64,000 nucleotides of DNA from Warburgia ugandensis (GCA_035236585.1 CP141132.1:81706880-81770879); one strand, 5' to 3'. Positions 36,801-48,968 are shown, counted from the first letter of the stretch. A program made the numbers and translations. The notes: a model not told the origin generated them from the sequence alone.

Positions 36801-39800
36801 ATTAGCTCGTGCTACAGATCAGTTCTCTAGTTCCAACCTCCTTGGACGGGGTGGTTTTGGGCTTGTGCACAAAGGAATTCTACCCAACGGTGATCAAGTG
36901 GCAGTCAAGCAGCTGAAAATAGACAGTCGGCAAGGTGATCGTGAGTTTCAAGCAGAGGTTGAGATTATTAGCCTTGTTCATCATAAACATCTTGTCTCAT
37001 TGGTTGGATACTGCAAGACTGACGAACGAAGGATTCTTGTTTATGAATTTGTTCCTAACAACTCTCTCAAGTTCCACTTGCATGGTAATGCTTTTGTTTG
37101 CTTTTTCATTGGTTAGAGAGCTAATGCTATAATATGAGTTACCTACATGTCTTGAAGGAGCTTTGAGTTCCCAAAAACAGCGACATGTGTTTTTCTTCAA
37201 TTGTGACAAAAATCTTATTAAGTGAATAGATATTTACAAGAAAAATGTGTTAGTTAGGGACAATGATCGGTGGTTGGATGACCTTTGAGTTAGTTCGTTA
37301 CATCAGTTTCAATTACCTTGATTTCCTGGACATAGCTTGGTTTTATTTTTATTATTTGTCCTTACGCTTCCATTTCTACTGCTTCTTAGTAAGTAAACTG
37401 GAGAAACAGAAAAAATGGCTTGGAACCGCTGAATATGGTTTCTGCTTGGGATTTGAACTCTGATTCGTGCAGGAAATGGTAGACCAGCCATGGAGTGGTC
37501 TACAAGAGTGAAAATTGCTTTGGGTTCTGCAAAAGGACTAGCATATCTACATGAGGACTGTAAGCTCTCCTTTCTGGATATTCCATTACTAACCGTTTTT
37601 CCTGTACTATAGGCGAATTACTATTTGAAGGGTACCTATGATTCAGGTCTCACTTGTTACTGATAAGTTTTAATTGATAGGCCATCCTAAGATTATACAT
37701 CGTGATATAAAGTCAGACAATATCCTACTTGATCAAAATTGCGGAGCAAAGGTAGGATTAACATCTTTTCTTGTCTAGTAGAGTGCAGTAATGAGCTGCC
37801 TCTAGAATCCAGCTTACAAGTTATTCATGAAACTGCTTTATCTTAAGTTTATTATGTTCAAGTTGGTGAATGGCTTTCCTTCTGTTGGGAAATTGAGTTG
37901 AGATGGGGCGTGGATGATGCAATGGAAAAATGTGGGTAGTTTTACTGCTTTTTATTTATATGATTCAGCTAATGAATTGAAGTTCTTATGCAGATTGCTG
38001 ACTTTGGCCTTGCTAGGATTTTTCCTGATGACAACACCCACATTGAAGTCACTCAAGTTATGGGGACAGCTGGGTAAGATAACAGCTCGTCTTTATATAT
38101 TAACATGTGCTTGTTGGTGCACAATATGGTTTGTTGAGATTGTGTAGTTTGCACAGAGAATGCCTCTTATTATCCATAACGTTCTTCATTTCCAAAAAGT
38201 TACAGCTGCTGAATCTATTCTGGGCAGTCACCAAAAGGTTTTGGAATGTGGTGACTGCCCTGTCTCACAACCAAAAGGTTATGGAAAGTCCCACTCACCA
38301 TTATATGAAAAAGGTTGAAGAAGAAAGGTATACATATAAAATGTGGTAAACGACTGCCAACTACCTTGACTTCTTGTTCTCGTAACAGTAACTTTTCCTT
38401 CGGTGTATGGCTGGAATAATCTCACGACACTAGCTGGGGCATCTTAATCTCAATCAATTGACCAGTTTTCAGTGTACATTGGGAACATATTGTCAAAGGA
38501 TGTTCTAGAGGAACAGAGAGAAATTATGGGAGATATCTCTCTCAAAGGAGATGTATTTAGTTTCTGAAGAGATGCTCTTCTTTGTGAAAGAAGCCTTCAT
38601 CTCCTGGAGGAAGAAGTCTTCTGAGAACTACAGAGGTCAGAAGAAAAGAGGAGACTTTTCCCTTCTTCTGTTTCTCCTTTCCTTTCTTCTTTGGATTTGT
38701 GCAAGTGTAGCTATCCAAAAGTTCCCATAACTCAAGTGGCTTCTATATGAGTGTCAAATTTCATATCAAGATGTCAAAGTGTCATTTTTTAACCTCTACT
38801 CATCAGCATATCCTATCCAATGGGGTTAGTATCTAGATCCATTGGTCTTTTATTCTGTGAAATTTAGTTGAGGAGCTGACTCCAACCTTGAACCTATGGT
38901 TGGGAAAGAGGGCACGACTGGTATTGGTAGATACTTCAGAATCTTTCCATGACTCACTGCCCTCGGTGAAAGAAATGTCCTTAGTATTTTGGGACTCCTT
39001 TAATTGAAGAACTCAAAAGTCTTTGTACTTATTCTAATTTAGGGAGGAAGAAATGTTAAAGATAAAGAACTTAGTTATGATATTTGAAGGCTAAAACTTT
39101 TATGGATACACGTGCTTTGGACTTACACTTCTGGTCAAGTTTCCAATTACATTAGTAAGTGGTGGCTTCAGTTGCGTTATCAGGCCTTGATGGTGCCAAT
39201 TTTCATTTCTAATCCATTGTCTTTAGTTACCCAGGAGCATCCTAGTCCATGTACTGAAGTGTTAGCTAAAAGATATACTTCTTTGAAGAGCCGGACTAAG
39301 ACATAGATGGCATGATCCAACTACTGGTTTTTCATACTTTATGTGCTTGTTGACACAGGTATATGGATCCAGGATGTGTCTATTCCCGCAGATTTACTAC
39401 AAGGTCAGATGTATTCTCCTTTGGTGTCATGGTTCTAGAGCTGATTACTGGACGTCTAGTTCTTCCTCTCACTGAATCATCCGGCGCATGTAGCTTAGTA
39501 GAGTGGGTTAGTATCCGATGTAAATGCTTCTTTCCTTTTATTTGTTTAACATATTCATTCATTGTACCTCTCACTGTCTAGATAGTGATGACTGAAGACG
39601 CTTCAAGTAGAAAAACAGCTTATTTTCAATTCTTTAGTATGTTTGGTTTAGAAAATTGCCATAGCTTCTTGTAAATATTGTGTCGTGGAAACTTGAGCAA
39701 TCAGTTGTTTGGGTTTGCAGGCTTGCCCCTTACTGGAAGCTCGCAACTATGATATGCTTGTTGATCCACGGTTGCAGGGAAACTACAATACCTATGAGAT

Positions 39801-40598
39801 GGCACGAGTTGCTGCATGTGCAGCAGCTTGTGTGAGGTTTCCTCCCCGAAGTAGACCAAGGATGAGTCAGGTACCACTGAAAAATGGCTATACTATATAT
39901 ATTATAGCATCTCTCCACTGTATAATGAAGCCCGTGTTTCTTTTTGGCCTTCATAGATCAGCGGAAGTTAAATAATTGATGCTTGTTTGAAATCAAGAGT
40001 ACATACTATTTTTATGTTTCCATTATACTTGGTTTTCTAATATTCATATCCTAAAGTAGTTGGTAGTTTCAGTAGAGAATTGTCTAATTTGCTAGGGGTG
40101 AAAAACTTGGACTTCAACTTGGGCATCAGTTACCTAATAGATTTCCTAGTTCAACTTGGCCTGGAAAGTAACTCAACCATTTACTGGAACATTTTAAACG
40201 TGCAGACTCTGAGGAGATAAAAGCAAGCTAACTTGGCCAAGTTTCTATTTGATTAGCAGGGTATCAGAATTTCCTCCATTTATAAAATGGTTACAGCTTA
40301 ATTTGCTATTTTCTTCATTGGAGCACGGTTAGTCATTTTTGTTGTACAAAAGTTTTATCCTCTTGTATGAAGTAACAAACAGTAATCTTATGGTATTGCT
40401 TTTCTGTACTTCCATGCTATGCATGCTTATATTTTTCTGATCTCCTGCCTGTGACCTGACCGACTTGAAACTGAGCAGATAGTGCGATCCTTGGAAGGGC
40501 ATCTTTCTCTTGACCCTTTGAATGCTTCAACAATGGAAAGTATTGACTCCCCTGGCATATATAGTCCGGGCCTATATATTCCAAGCCCAAGGTCCTGA
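33897..40598 (+). CDS. PERK: PERK-C: PERK receptor kinase, intact, 8 exons, about 650 aa, recombinant origin
   Basis: Exons: 33897-34119, 36011-37084, 37473-37559, 37681-37751, 37994-38073, 39359-39506, 39721-39870, 40479-40598, all GT-AG and in phase. Residues 1-32 are a Ser/Cys-rich N-terminus, 33-54 the membrane helix, followed by a basic [11 protein letters not shown] stop-transfer. Residues 75 to about 325 are Pro/Ser/Thr-rich. The kinase has glycine loop GRGGFG at 353, Lys374, HRD 468-470, DFG 488-490 and DPG (515-517) in place of APE. The activation segment reads TQVMGTAG where A and D have T(R/H)VMGTFG. Exons 1-5 resemble PERK-D. Exons 6-8, the later introns and the 3' flank resemble PERK-A. 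The 3' end is shorter than A's, with fewer YSP repeats. It is likely functional by sequence, with the GTAG change a possible weakness. Confidence 0.9.
35171..35590. repeat. Foldback element in intron 1 of PERK-C
   Basis: Same inverted-arm structure as in PERK-B: TAATTTATAATTGAATACAT on the left pairs with ATATATTCAATTATGAATTA on the right. It makes up much of the 1.9-kb intron 1, together with an AT-rich flank. Confidence 0.65.
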
Positions 40599-41361
40599 GC
40601 ATTTGCGAGTAGAAGCTAAAAAGGTGGAGTTGGGTTGATAAATTATCAGTCTAGGTTGTGGTGGAAGCTTATGGAACTGATAGCTAGTGACTGTTAATGT
40701 CCTCATTCTTTGCTCTTCCTATCTGGACTTGCAAAGAATTACAACAGGAAGAGTGAGCAGTTTAGTTTATAGATGTTTTATGTTGTAAAGGGAGGTCACT
40801 AAATCGTAGTTCATAAGATTTGATGCATGTAATCTAAGGTTATGGTGGTGTAAATCATGACGTTTATATTCTTTCATTGAATCAGAAATAGGAATGTATT
40901 CTTTATTAATTCAATCACTATTTCTCTCAAATTTGAGTATGCCTTTTTTAAAGTCAAATCAGTATTGCAACCCTCCTTATCTGGCGGAGCGTCATTACCT
41001 CTCCCTCTTACACATGTTCAAGGTCCCCCTTCCACAATAAATGGGAAGCTCACCAAGTGAGAAATGGAATTCGGCTATGTGTTGCCTCAACATTTGGTCA
41101 CGCCAACCTTTCAACTTATGGGCCACATACCTGATAAGCATACTCCAACAATTACCTTCATTGAATTATGTTAAACGCCAGAGAGAGAGAGAGAGAGAGT
41201 CATTTTCTACCATTGGAAAATTGTAGTGTTGGCTTCCTTACTCCAATCATTCTCTATCGTTGTCTCCAACATCGCCTGTATGTCCTGCTTGCACGTATAA
41301 AAGTATAGCAAGAGCCTCTTGGATCCTTAGGAGGCAATTACTCAGAACTATATTCTTAGAA

Positions 41362-41447
41362 GGGGAACCTTGGAGCAATGGTAGAGTTGTCGAGGTCATG
41401 GGTTTGAGTCATGGAAATAGCCTCTTGGCAAAATGCAAGGTAAAACT
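41362..41447 (+). mobile_element. 5' part of an Au SINE, split by a LINE
   Basis: GGGGAACCTTGGAGCAATGG to AAATGCAAGGTAAAACT. The second half resumes at 43711. This is the paralogue of 18955-19044. Confidence 0.88.
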
Positions 41448-43710
41448 ATCATCGATTTTGCTTTGACACATAACCTGGCCATCGCAAATACATTCTTTAA
41501 GAAGAGGGATGAACACTTAATAACTTTTAAAAGTGAACTCCATAAAAGTGAAATAGACTTTTTTTTTACTTAGGAATACTGAAAGATCAATGTGTAAGTA
41601 ATGTAAGGTAATATTCGGTGAGAGTTTAACCTCACAACATAGGTTAATGGTTATAGATATTTATATTAAAAGATAGAAGAAAGGACATGAACTTAATAAG
41701 TATAAAAAACCTAAGTGGTGAAACTTAAAAGAAGAGAAAATAATCTCATTCACAAATAATTCGGTGGTAGAAGGAAACTAGAACTATGAAACAGAAGTAA
41801 ACACAGCGTAGACTAATATGGATGAGTCCATTAAGAAAGTAGCAATTAGTAAAGAAAATATGATGGTGGAGTGAAACAATGCAAAAAGTTATTAAAGAAA
41901 AATGAGTGTGTTTTAAAGCATGACAGAAGACTAGAAACAATGAAAACTACGAACAATAAAAAAGTGCTAAAAAAGTTGCTAAGAGAATAGTAAGTGAAGC
42001 TAAAATTAAGGCATATGATGACCTCTATAGTAAATTAGGATCAAGAGAAAGTGAAAAAAATATGTTTAAACTTGCAAAAATAAGATAACAGAAGGGTAAG
42101 GACTTAGACCATATTAGGTCATTAGAAGTGATGATCAAAGGGTACTAGTCAAAGATGACAAGATCAAACAAAGGTGAGAAACTTACTTTCAAAAATTGTT
42201 ATATGACAATGGCTTTGAGAACATAGGGAATGAAAATACTATAAACTAAAATAATATTGACATTATAGATATGAACGCATGATTAGAATACCTAAAGTAA
42301 AAGATGCCTTGAAAAAGATGAAATTAGGAAAGGCCATGGGGCTCGATGGCATACCATTAGAGGTTTGGAAGCATATGGGAAATACTGGAGTAGTTTGGTT
42401 GATCAAGTTGTTTAACAGGATTATAAAATTAAAGAAAATGCCAGATGAATGGAGGAAAAGCTCTATTGTACCAATTTATAAGAATAAAGAAGACATACAG
42501 AGTTGTACTAATTATCAAGGGATCAAACTTATGAGTTATACTATGCAACTTTTTGAAAGAGTAATTGAGAAGAGGCTACGGCATGAGGCAAGTGTATCAG
42601 AGAACCAGTTTAGTTTCATACGTAGAAGGTTTACCATGGAAGCTATTTCCTACTAAGACAATTGATAGAGAAATATAGGGAAAGGAAGAAAGACCTCCAC
42701 ATGGTCTTTATTAACTTAGAGAAAACTTATAGCGTCCATAGAGAGTTAATATGAAGGGTGTTGGGCGAGAACAAATGTCAAGACCACTCGTGGCGGGACT
42801 GGTGATTCTCCTGTCACTGTAAGATTGCACTAAAGATCAACATTAAGCCCATACCTTTTCACGTTAGTTATGAATGAGTTAACAAAACATCTACAAGAAG
42901 AAATTCCTTGGTGCATGCTATTTATGGATGATAGTCTTCATTGATGAGATAAGAGAAAGAATAAACACAAAGCTTGAGTTATGAAGAGAAGCATTAGAAT
43001 CTAAAGGATTTAAAATCAGCTAACTAAAACAGAATATATGGAATGCAATTTTAGCAAGGAAAAGAGGAGTGAAACACCAGTTAAGATTAATAACCAAGAA
43101 GTACCCGTAAAAGACCACTTTCGGTACTTATGATCAATGATTCACGGGAGTGGAGAGATTGAGAGGGAGGTTTTCTAGAGAATTCAGGTGGGTTAAAACA
43201 AATGAAGATGTACATATGGAGTTTTGTGACCTGTGGGTGCCACTCGAACTAAAAGAAAAATTCTATAGGATGGCCATAAGGCTGGCCATGCTCTATGGAT
43301 TAGAGTGTTGGACAGTTAAGGAATATTATGTTCATAGGATGAGCATAGAGAAAATGAGGATGTGAGATGGATGAGTGACAAGACAAGAAAAGAAATAATT
43401 GGGAATAAAAACATTAGAGAAAACTTACGGAATAGCACAATATAGGTAATAAATTAGGGAAATTAGACTTAGATGGTTTGGACATATCCAAAGGAGACCA
43501 AAAACGACATCGGTTAGAAGGAGTAAGGCAATGCAAGTAGAAGGTTCTAAAAGGGTAAGGGGAAGGTCCAAAAGAACGTAGATAAAAGTTGTGAGAAAAG
43601 ATTTAAAAACTTTGGGACTAAATGAAGCCATGATACTTAATAGAGGGGAATGGATGAACGAGATTTATGTGGCTGACCCCTAATTGGGATAAGGTCTTGA
43701 TGATGATAAA
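41448..43710 (+). mobile_element. Degenerate RTE-type LINE nested in an Au SINE
   Basis: This is the paralogue of the LINE at 19045. The longest readable piece, 42279-42656, encodes 125 residues of reverse transcriptase (KVKDALKKMKLGKAMGLDGI through NYQGIKLMSYTMQLFERVIE). The catalytic LFMDD near 42920 is followed by a frameshift. The C-terminal piece near 43150-43365 contains ESSGWVK-like and LYGLECWTVKE stretches. Flanks AAATGCAAGGTAAAACT and AAATGTAAGGTAAAGCT are the diverged target-site duplication. The 3' end is CCTAATTGGGATAAGGTC plus TGATGATGATAA. Confidence 0.9.
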
Positions 43711-43786
43711 AAATGTAAGGTAAAGCTGCATACTATAGACCCTTGTGGTTTGCTCCTTTCCAAAGAATTTGTACATCGGCTATATC
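43711..43786 (+). mobile_element. 3' part of the LINE-split Au SINE
   Basis: AAATGTAAGGTAAAGCTGC, then ATAGACCCTTGTGGTTTGC, continue the SINE begun at 41362. The end is truncated and altered (AATTTGTACATCGGC). Confidence 0.85.
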
Positions 43787-44440
43787 CTTAACTAAGCCAT
43801 TTATAGAGTTTTTATGTGCTTGTTGCAAATAAGCATTCGCTAACCTAATGAGTAATGATCCTATCAGGTTATGTACTAATGTAATCTGAAATATTCAACC
43901 TTCGTGTCCCAAGAAGGGCTACTATATCTGATGATGCCCATGCACACCCATGAACCACCTGTCCTATGACCACGAAGACAGTTCAGATTCTGGAAAGTGG
44001 GTGCTCGCCTTCAGCTTTAGGGACCCATGCCACATGGTCCGGTCTTTTGCTCAGACTATCATATAATGACCTGTGGATAGGGCTCTATTCAACTCTATAT
44101 ATTCTTAGTAGTCTAGTTCTAAGTACATGTCTGGCACGTGGGTGTTATTTGGCAAGCTAAACGCTAAAAGCAGAATGCAAATAGAAACTAAACGCGCGAA
44201 TAAATGTCTAACAGTTGGTCACAGACAACTCGACATTTCTTTTAAAGTATATTTGGTCATGGTTCGAATCGTCACTTTATCCTTTGACTACGAATTAGAT
44301 TTAGTAGTCTATATGAGTCACAATGTGAGTAATTTGCTTTATAATTCTTTGCTTGTTAAAAAAAAAGAAAAAGACCAGAAACTAAATACATGTCGAAATT
44401 GAAAACTAATAAGGTTGAAACAATTTCTTGGCCTTAAAAA
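43787..44440. other. Unassigned spacer between units C and D
   Basis: No gene or repeat structure recognised. It is absent downstream of PERK-A, where an LTR-like block follows instead. Confidence 0.35.
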
Positions 44441-44606
44441 AGGCAGACTTGGTGCACAAAGCTCCCGCTTATGTGGGGTCTAGGGAAGGGGCACACCACG
44501 ATGGTCAATAGTACATAGCCTTACCTTGCATTTTGCAAGAGCTTGTTTCCACGCCTTGAACCTGTGACCTTGAAGTCACACGACGACAACTCTACAATTA
44601 CTTAGG
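44441..44606 (-). mobile_element. Au-type SINE, antisense
   Basis: On the minus strand it reads TTGTAGAGTTGTCGTCGTG, GCAAAATGCAAGGTAAGGC and GAGCTTTGTGCACCAAG, the usual Au order. The 5' end is short. Confidence 0.85.
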
Positions 44607-45064
44607 TAATTTTATAGATAAGATAAGTTTACACTTCACTTACACTACAGCAAAAGTAAAAGCTTTTAGTGACAAAATGTTTTGATGCAAAAAACAAATA
44701 GTGCCAAATAGACATTCTTTTCGATAAATAACAAAACAATTCCACCAAGGCAGGAAACAGATTGCTCAGACAATACCTCTTCCTGCAATACCAAGTGATC
44801 AACTTAGTGCAGTATTAGCCTCCATAAGAACATTTAAAACCCGGAAATAAGAAACTCCAGGAAGAATGACCAGAGGATCTTGAAACCTAGCTTTCTTATT
44901 AACCACACAGCAAAACTATCAATACTAGCAGCCACATGAGGTTACGGTCTAAACCGCATTACGTATCCAAAAAAGAAGAAGGAATGAACCGGATCTCATG
45001 TTCTTTTTCATCCTGCTATAATGTTCCATGCTTTAATTTACAAGAAACAAACTATAAACCAGAA

Positions 45065-45225
45065 GGGAAGCCTTGGTGTAAAGTTAAAGTTGTCACCAGG
45101 GTTCATGGCATGGAAACAGCCTTTTGCAAAAATGCAAAGTAAGGCCACGTACTATAGGCCCTTATGGTCCACCCCTTCCTTGGACCCCCCATAGGCAGGA
45201 GCTTCGTGCAACGGGCCTGCCCGTT
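45065..45225 (+). mobile_element. Au-type SINE
   Basis: Starts GGGAAGCCTTGGTG and ends GCTTCGTGCAACGGGCC. A deletion near the B box joins GTCACCA to GGGTTCATGG. Confidence 0.85.
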
Positions 45226-45461
45226 AAACTATAAACCATGAAGTTATTTTTGCCAAGCCAACGTGTAATCATCTAAAATCAGAACACACACAAATATATG
45301 CAAGTTTGCATATATACTCTTCTCAAAAGTATCACGGTGACACTCCCGCCTTAACATGCAAACACCCATTCTTACCAATTCATGACCTTCTTATTGGAGA
45401 GGTGTCTCGACCTAATCAGTAGGCTATAATTGGCTTTTGTCTCCTTGAAATTGACCTCAGT
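45226..45461. other. Unassigned sequence before unit D
   Basis: Short AT-rich stretch without recognisable content. The conserved unit begins at CAGACGTGC (45462). Confidence 0.3.
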
Positions 45462-45757
45462 CAGACGTGCTAAACATATTGCGCTAAGGGAGCCTTCCTT
45501 TGGATCATATAACATCTTCATCTCATAGCTCTTGCTTTGGATAACTAATAAAATAAAAACTCAAAATGATTGGATGATTCTAACATCATAAAAATCATGT
45601 ATTTTAGCCAGACGTGCTAAACATATTGCGCTAAGGGAGCCTTCCTTTGGATGATATAACATGTTCATCTTATAACTCTTGCTTTGATAACTAATAAACT
45701 AAAAACTCACAATGATTGGATGATTCTAACATCATAAAAATCGCGTATTTTAGAGTT
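45462..45757. repeat. Tandem duplication, two copies of about 147 bp
   Basis: CAGACGTGCTAAACATATTG begins at 45462 and again at 45609, each followed by the same roughly 147 bases ending CATGTATTTTAG or CGCGTATTTTAG. Unit B has a single copy at 25535. The duplicated piece lies exactly at the left edge of the segmental duplication. Confidence 0.92.
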
Positions 45758-47395
45758 AAATTTACACCATTGCTATAAAAGATTTCTCATCATCTATTTT
45801 TTGTGACAAAAAAGTACATTTTTTTAGATGCTAAAATTATCCAATCCTCTTGATGTTTAAACTACTAGTTATCCAAACTCAGAACAATAAGATGAACGAA
45901 TCAGATGGGCCTCCTTGTGCCAAATGTTGGGCACTTCTGGGTGAGGTCATTTTGGGACCTTTAGACTAGCATTCTATTCTCAACTATTAGAAGTGCACCC
46001 ACTTGTGCATGATAGACCCCCAAATGGTTGATGGGACCTGTCCTATGGATCACTTATATGCCAAACATCAGTGTAATTGAATGGATATAACTAACCTATC
46101 TGTTGAATATGACGTGTTCTTCAAGTAAGTTTCCCTCCGTCCATGTGCAGTAATCAAAATAACATTCTTTCTTATTTTAGGCTCATCTAATCATTTCTAT
46201 TTTTTGATCATTAGTGATCTAGAGCCAGCAAAATCACATAGACAAGTCCGATCAACCATTTGTGAAGTCCATCATACAAAAGTGAGGCTCGCTGCTTGCT
46301 GTAATGAAGTGCACTATCCTATCATTCCTCAAACAATATTAATATACTCTCTCATGTTTATATTTTTCCACAGAATACCAGCAAGCAAAAAACAAAGTTT
46401 TGATCCTACCTCTTTTGAGAGAATTATCAAACTCATTCTCAATCATTTCTTTTGAATTTTCCTCCGATATACAAGACCCAAGGAATTCCAACTTAAGTTA
46501 GTTTCTGCGAAAGGAGACTTTTGTTCACATTCGAAAAAAGTATAGCCTCTGGAATATAGGTGGAAGAAACTGTATATCCGGTCATGCTGCTGTCACTGAT
46601 CACTCATCTGCGTTTCTTCCTGCCCTACACGTTTTTTTTTTGTCTTCTCCCTAAGAGATAACTAGGAAGTGACCTTAATAATTACCGCCAAAATCAAACT
46701 CATGGTTTGATAAGAAATCAAAGGCATGGTTGCGATGAACCCTGAACCTTAACCTTGAACCCTGAAGGTTTGTTAAGGAGAGGAATGGCGAGTACTTGTG
46801 GCCTATAAACTCTTGGCCACGCCTTCTACGTTGCTTCCTTTTGTCAACGACGAAGTATTGAGGAAAATGTGGTCTTCAAAATCAAATCTACTGAAAAGAA
46901 GTGAACAAATCTGCTTGTCATTCATCTGCAGCTACCTTCCCATTTCCTCATTTGTTTTGCTCACTACAACTTAATGGCGTAAGCACCGACGCTCTACTTT
47001 TCTTCCACACGGAGAGTACACGCTTGTAGTTGAGTCCTAATCACGGTCACAGCCACAAATAAATTGGCCCGTTCACACAGTCTTTACTATTTTATCGTGT
47101 TAAGAAGAGTTTTGTGTTAACTTTTATGTGGGCAGAGCTCATCCATAGCTCCATGCCACTGCATTAGTAAATGGAAGTTTGGATCAGCTCCATACCACTG
47201 CATTAGTAAATGGATAGTTTGGATCTTTGGAGAGAGCTCACCCACTTGTAATTTACGTGATCATGATTTTCAAGAGATAGATAGGTTCATAATACATGAT
47301 CCACTAATGGCTAAAATCATGCAATGAATGAGAATTTTCTCTGCTTCTTTTTTTTTTTTTTGGTTTTGCAAGCAAAGAATTACGTGGTGCACAAA

Positions 47396-47737
47396 GGGAA
47401 GCCTTGGCGCAACTGTAGAGTTTTCGTCATGTGACCTTGAGGTGATGGGTCTAAGGTATAGAAACAACCTCTTGCAAAATGCAAGGGAAGGCTGTGTATA
47501 TTGACCCTTGTGGTCCATCCCTTCCCTGAACCCCACACACACAGGAGTTTTGTACACTGGGCTGCAGACCGCTGAGCCCACTCTGGCCTCGCAGGGCGGG
47601 CCTCTGTGGGTGTGAGCTGGAGCTGCCATGGCTTATGGCTAGAGCAATGGGAGAGTACACTAGGCCGCCCTTGTGGTCTGTCCCTTCCCTGAACCTCACA
47701 TGTGCAGGAGTTTCGTACACTGGGTCATCCTTTTTGC
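47396..47737 (+). mobile_element. Au SINE with duplicated 3' end
   Basis: The first SINE copy runs 47396-47566 (GGGAAGCCTTGGCGCAAC to CACTGGGCTGCAG). A GC-rich filler of about 95 bases follows, then a second SINE 3' end at 47666-47737 (CGCCCTTGTGGTCTGTCCC to CACTGGGTCATCC). The unit B counterpart has only one 3' end and no filler. Confidence 0.8.
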
Positions 47738-48927
47738 AAGCGAATTACAAAGCAAATTACTCATAAACACTCAACTTAATTCCCAACCAATGGAGAAAAT
47801 GGCAAATTGAACTTGTAACTAAGTATATTTGAGAGAGATGCCTAGCTGTGCATGATCAATTACACTAGAAATTTATTACCTTTTTTTTTTTTTTAACCTT
47901 GACATTATTAGATAAATACTTAGGCACATAAGTCAAACTCAACAGGACCCTTTCTTTGGCCACTAAACCCCACTTACATACCCATGCATGAAATAGAATG
48001 TGTTTAGAATAATGTAGTTGTGAGTATGTAAAGTCAACCAATGGCTTGGATCATCTACTATTCTCTTTGTCTTTGAAAGTTTCAAAGATAAGATGGGACA
48101 AGGCAGACACGACGTCTTATTAGGGTTGCTTGCCGATTGGACGCGTGCCCATGGGCCATTTCGACGGCGTTTGGTCTTAGAAGACATGAAAGTCTTTTAG
48201 CATTTCTAGGAAGAGCAACCGCAAGCCGAAGAATGGCATGATAAATCCTGAAGCAAAGCGCGTTATATGGCGCTTGGGTACGAAGCGCTTCTATCCTTTG
48301 ATAATGGACCCATTTTCGGGTGATCTGACTTATTAGTAGATTTTATTTTATTTATTTATTCATTTCTAGATCTAAGTGTTTATCTTGTTCGTTCCTCTAT
48401 TTTTAAATTCTATAAAAGAAAAAAAATCACCCCCTCAGATAATTCTAACCACTTGTTCCTTCACTGCGGAATATAAGTAGTTGTGAGATAAAAGGATGCG
48501 GTTGAATAATTTTTGGTGGCTAAATAATCTAAGAGAGCCCGAACAAGTTACATGGGTTAGATCTGTTAAATCAAAGAAATCACAAAAAGCTGATAGTCCA
48601 TCAGAAAGCACGCCTTCAGTCGTCTTCACAATTGGAGAATCAGATGAATAGGTTGGATCATTCAAATAGTGAGCTAGCCTCCTAAAGCAAAAAGTGGTGG
48701 TCTTGTATCAAGTTCCTTACACAGCGCTTTCATCCGGCAGTCCTTCATGTATCTTCTTTGAATCTGCACTGTTGTTAATATGCTTCGGAAGTCGAGTCAA
48801 CAGTTGGACCTTTTGAAAGCAAAAATGAATTTGGAATAACAACAGTAAGCAGACCCAATTCTAGCAAGATTCTTGAAGAGTGGAAGTTGCTTCAAGCTCA
48901 TGTGATAGACGGTATTCACCGGCCGTT

Positions 48928-48940
48928 GCCGGATTCCGGC
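48928..48940 (+). promoter_or_regulatory. Conserved leader palindrome of PERK-D
   Basis: GCCGGATTCCGGC, 28 bases before the ATG, identical in sequence and spacing to PERK-C. Confidence 0.4.
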
Positions 48941-48968
48941 ACCTTCCGATAATAAGTCCAATTTGTTT

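Larger units (their letters stand above)
31726..38785 (+). repeat. Duplication unit C, first half (paralogous to 45880-53930)
   Basis: From CAGAACAATAAGATGAACG onward the sequence is colinear with unit D (from 45880). It covers the upstream region, PERK exon 1, intron 1, exons 2-5 and part of intron 5. Differences are local: a deletion near 32465, tandem repeats at 32676 and a TA tract at 33265. Similarity to D stops at about 38785, where A-like sequence takes over. Confidence 0.88.
38785..43740 (+). repeat. Second half of unit C, paralogous to 16345-21300
   Basis: From ATTTTTTAACCTCTACTCAT onward this segment follows the A unit through the rest of intron 5, exons 6-8, the 3' UTR, the Au SINE and the nested LINE. 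Differences are scattered substitutions and small indels, plus loss of the CT/CA tract. The switch from D-like to A-like sequence at its left edge marks a recombination point. Confidence 0.88.

Noticed and set aside
42279..42656. Functional reverse transcriptase gene
   Set aside because: Only 125 codons are open. Stops and frameshifts follow and the endonuclease part is missing.
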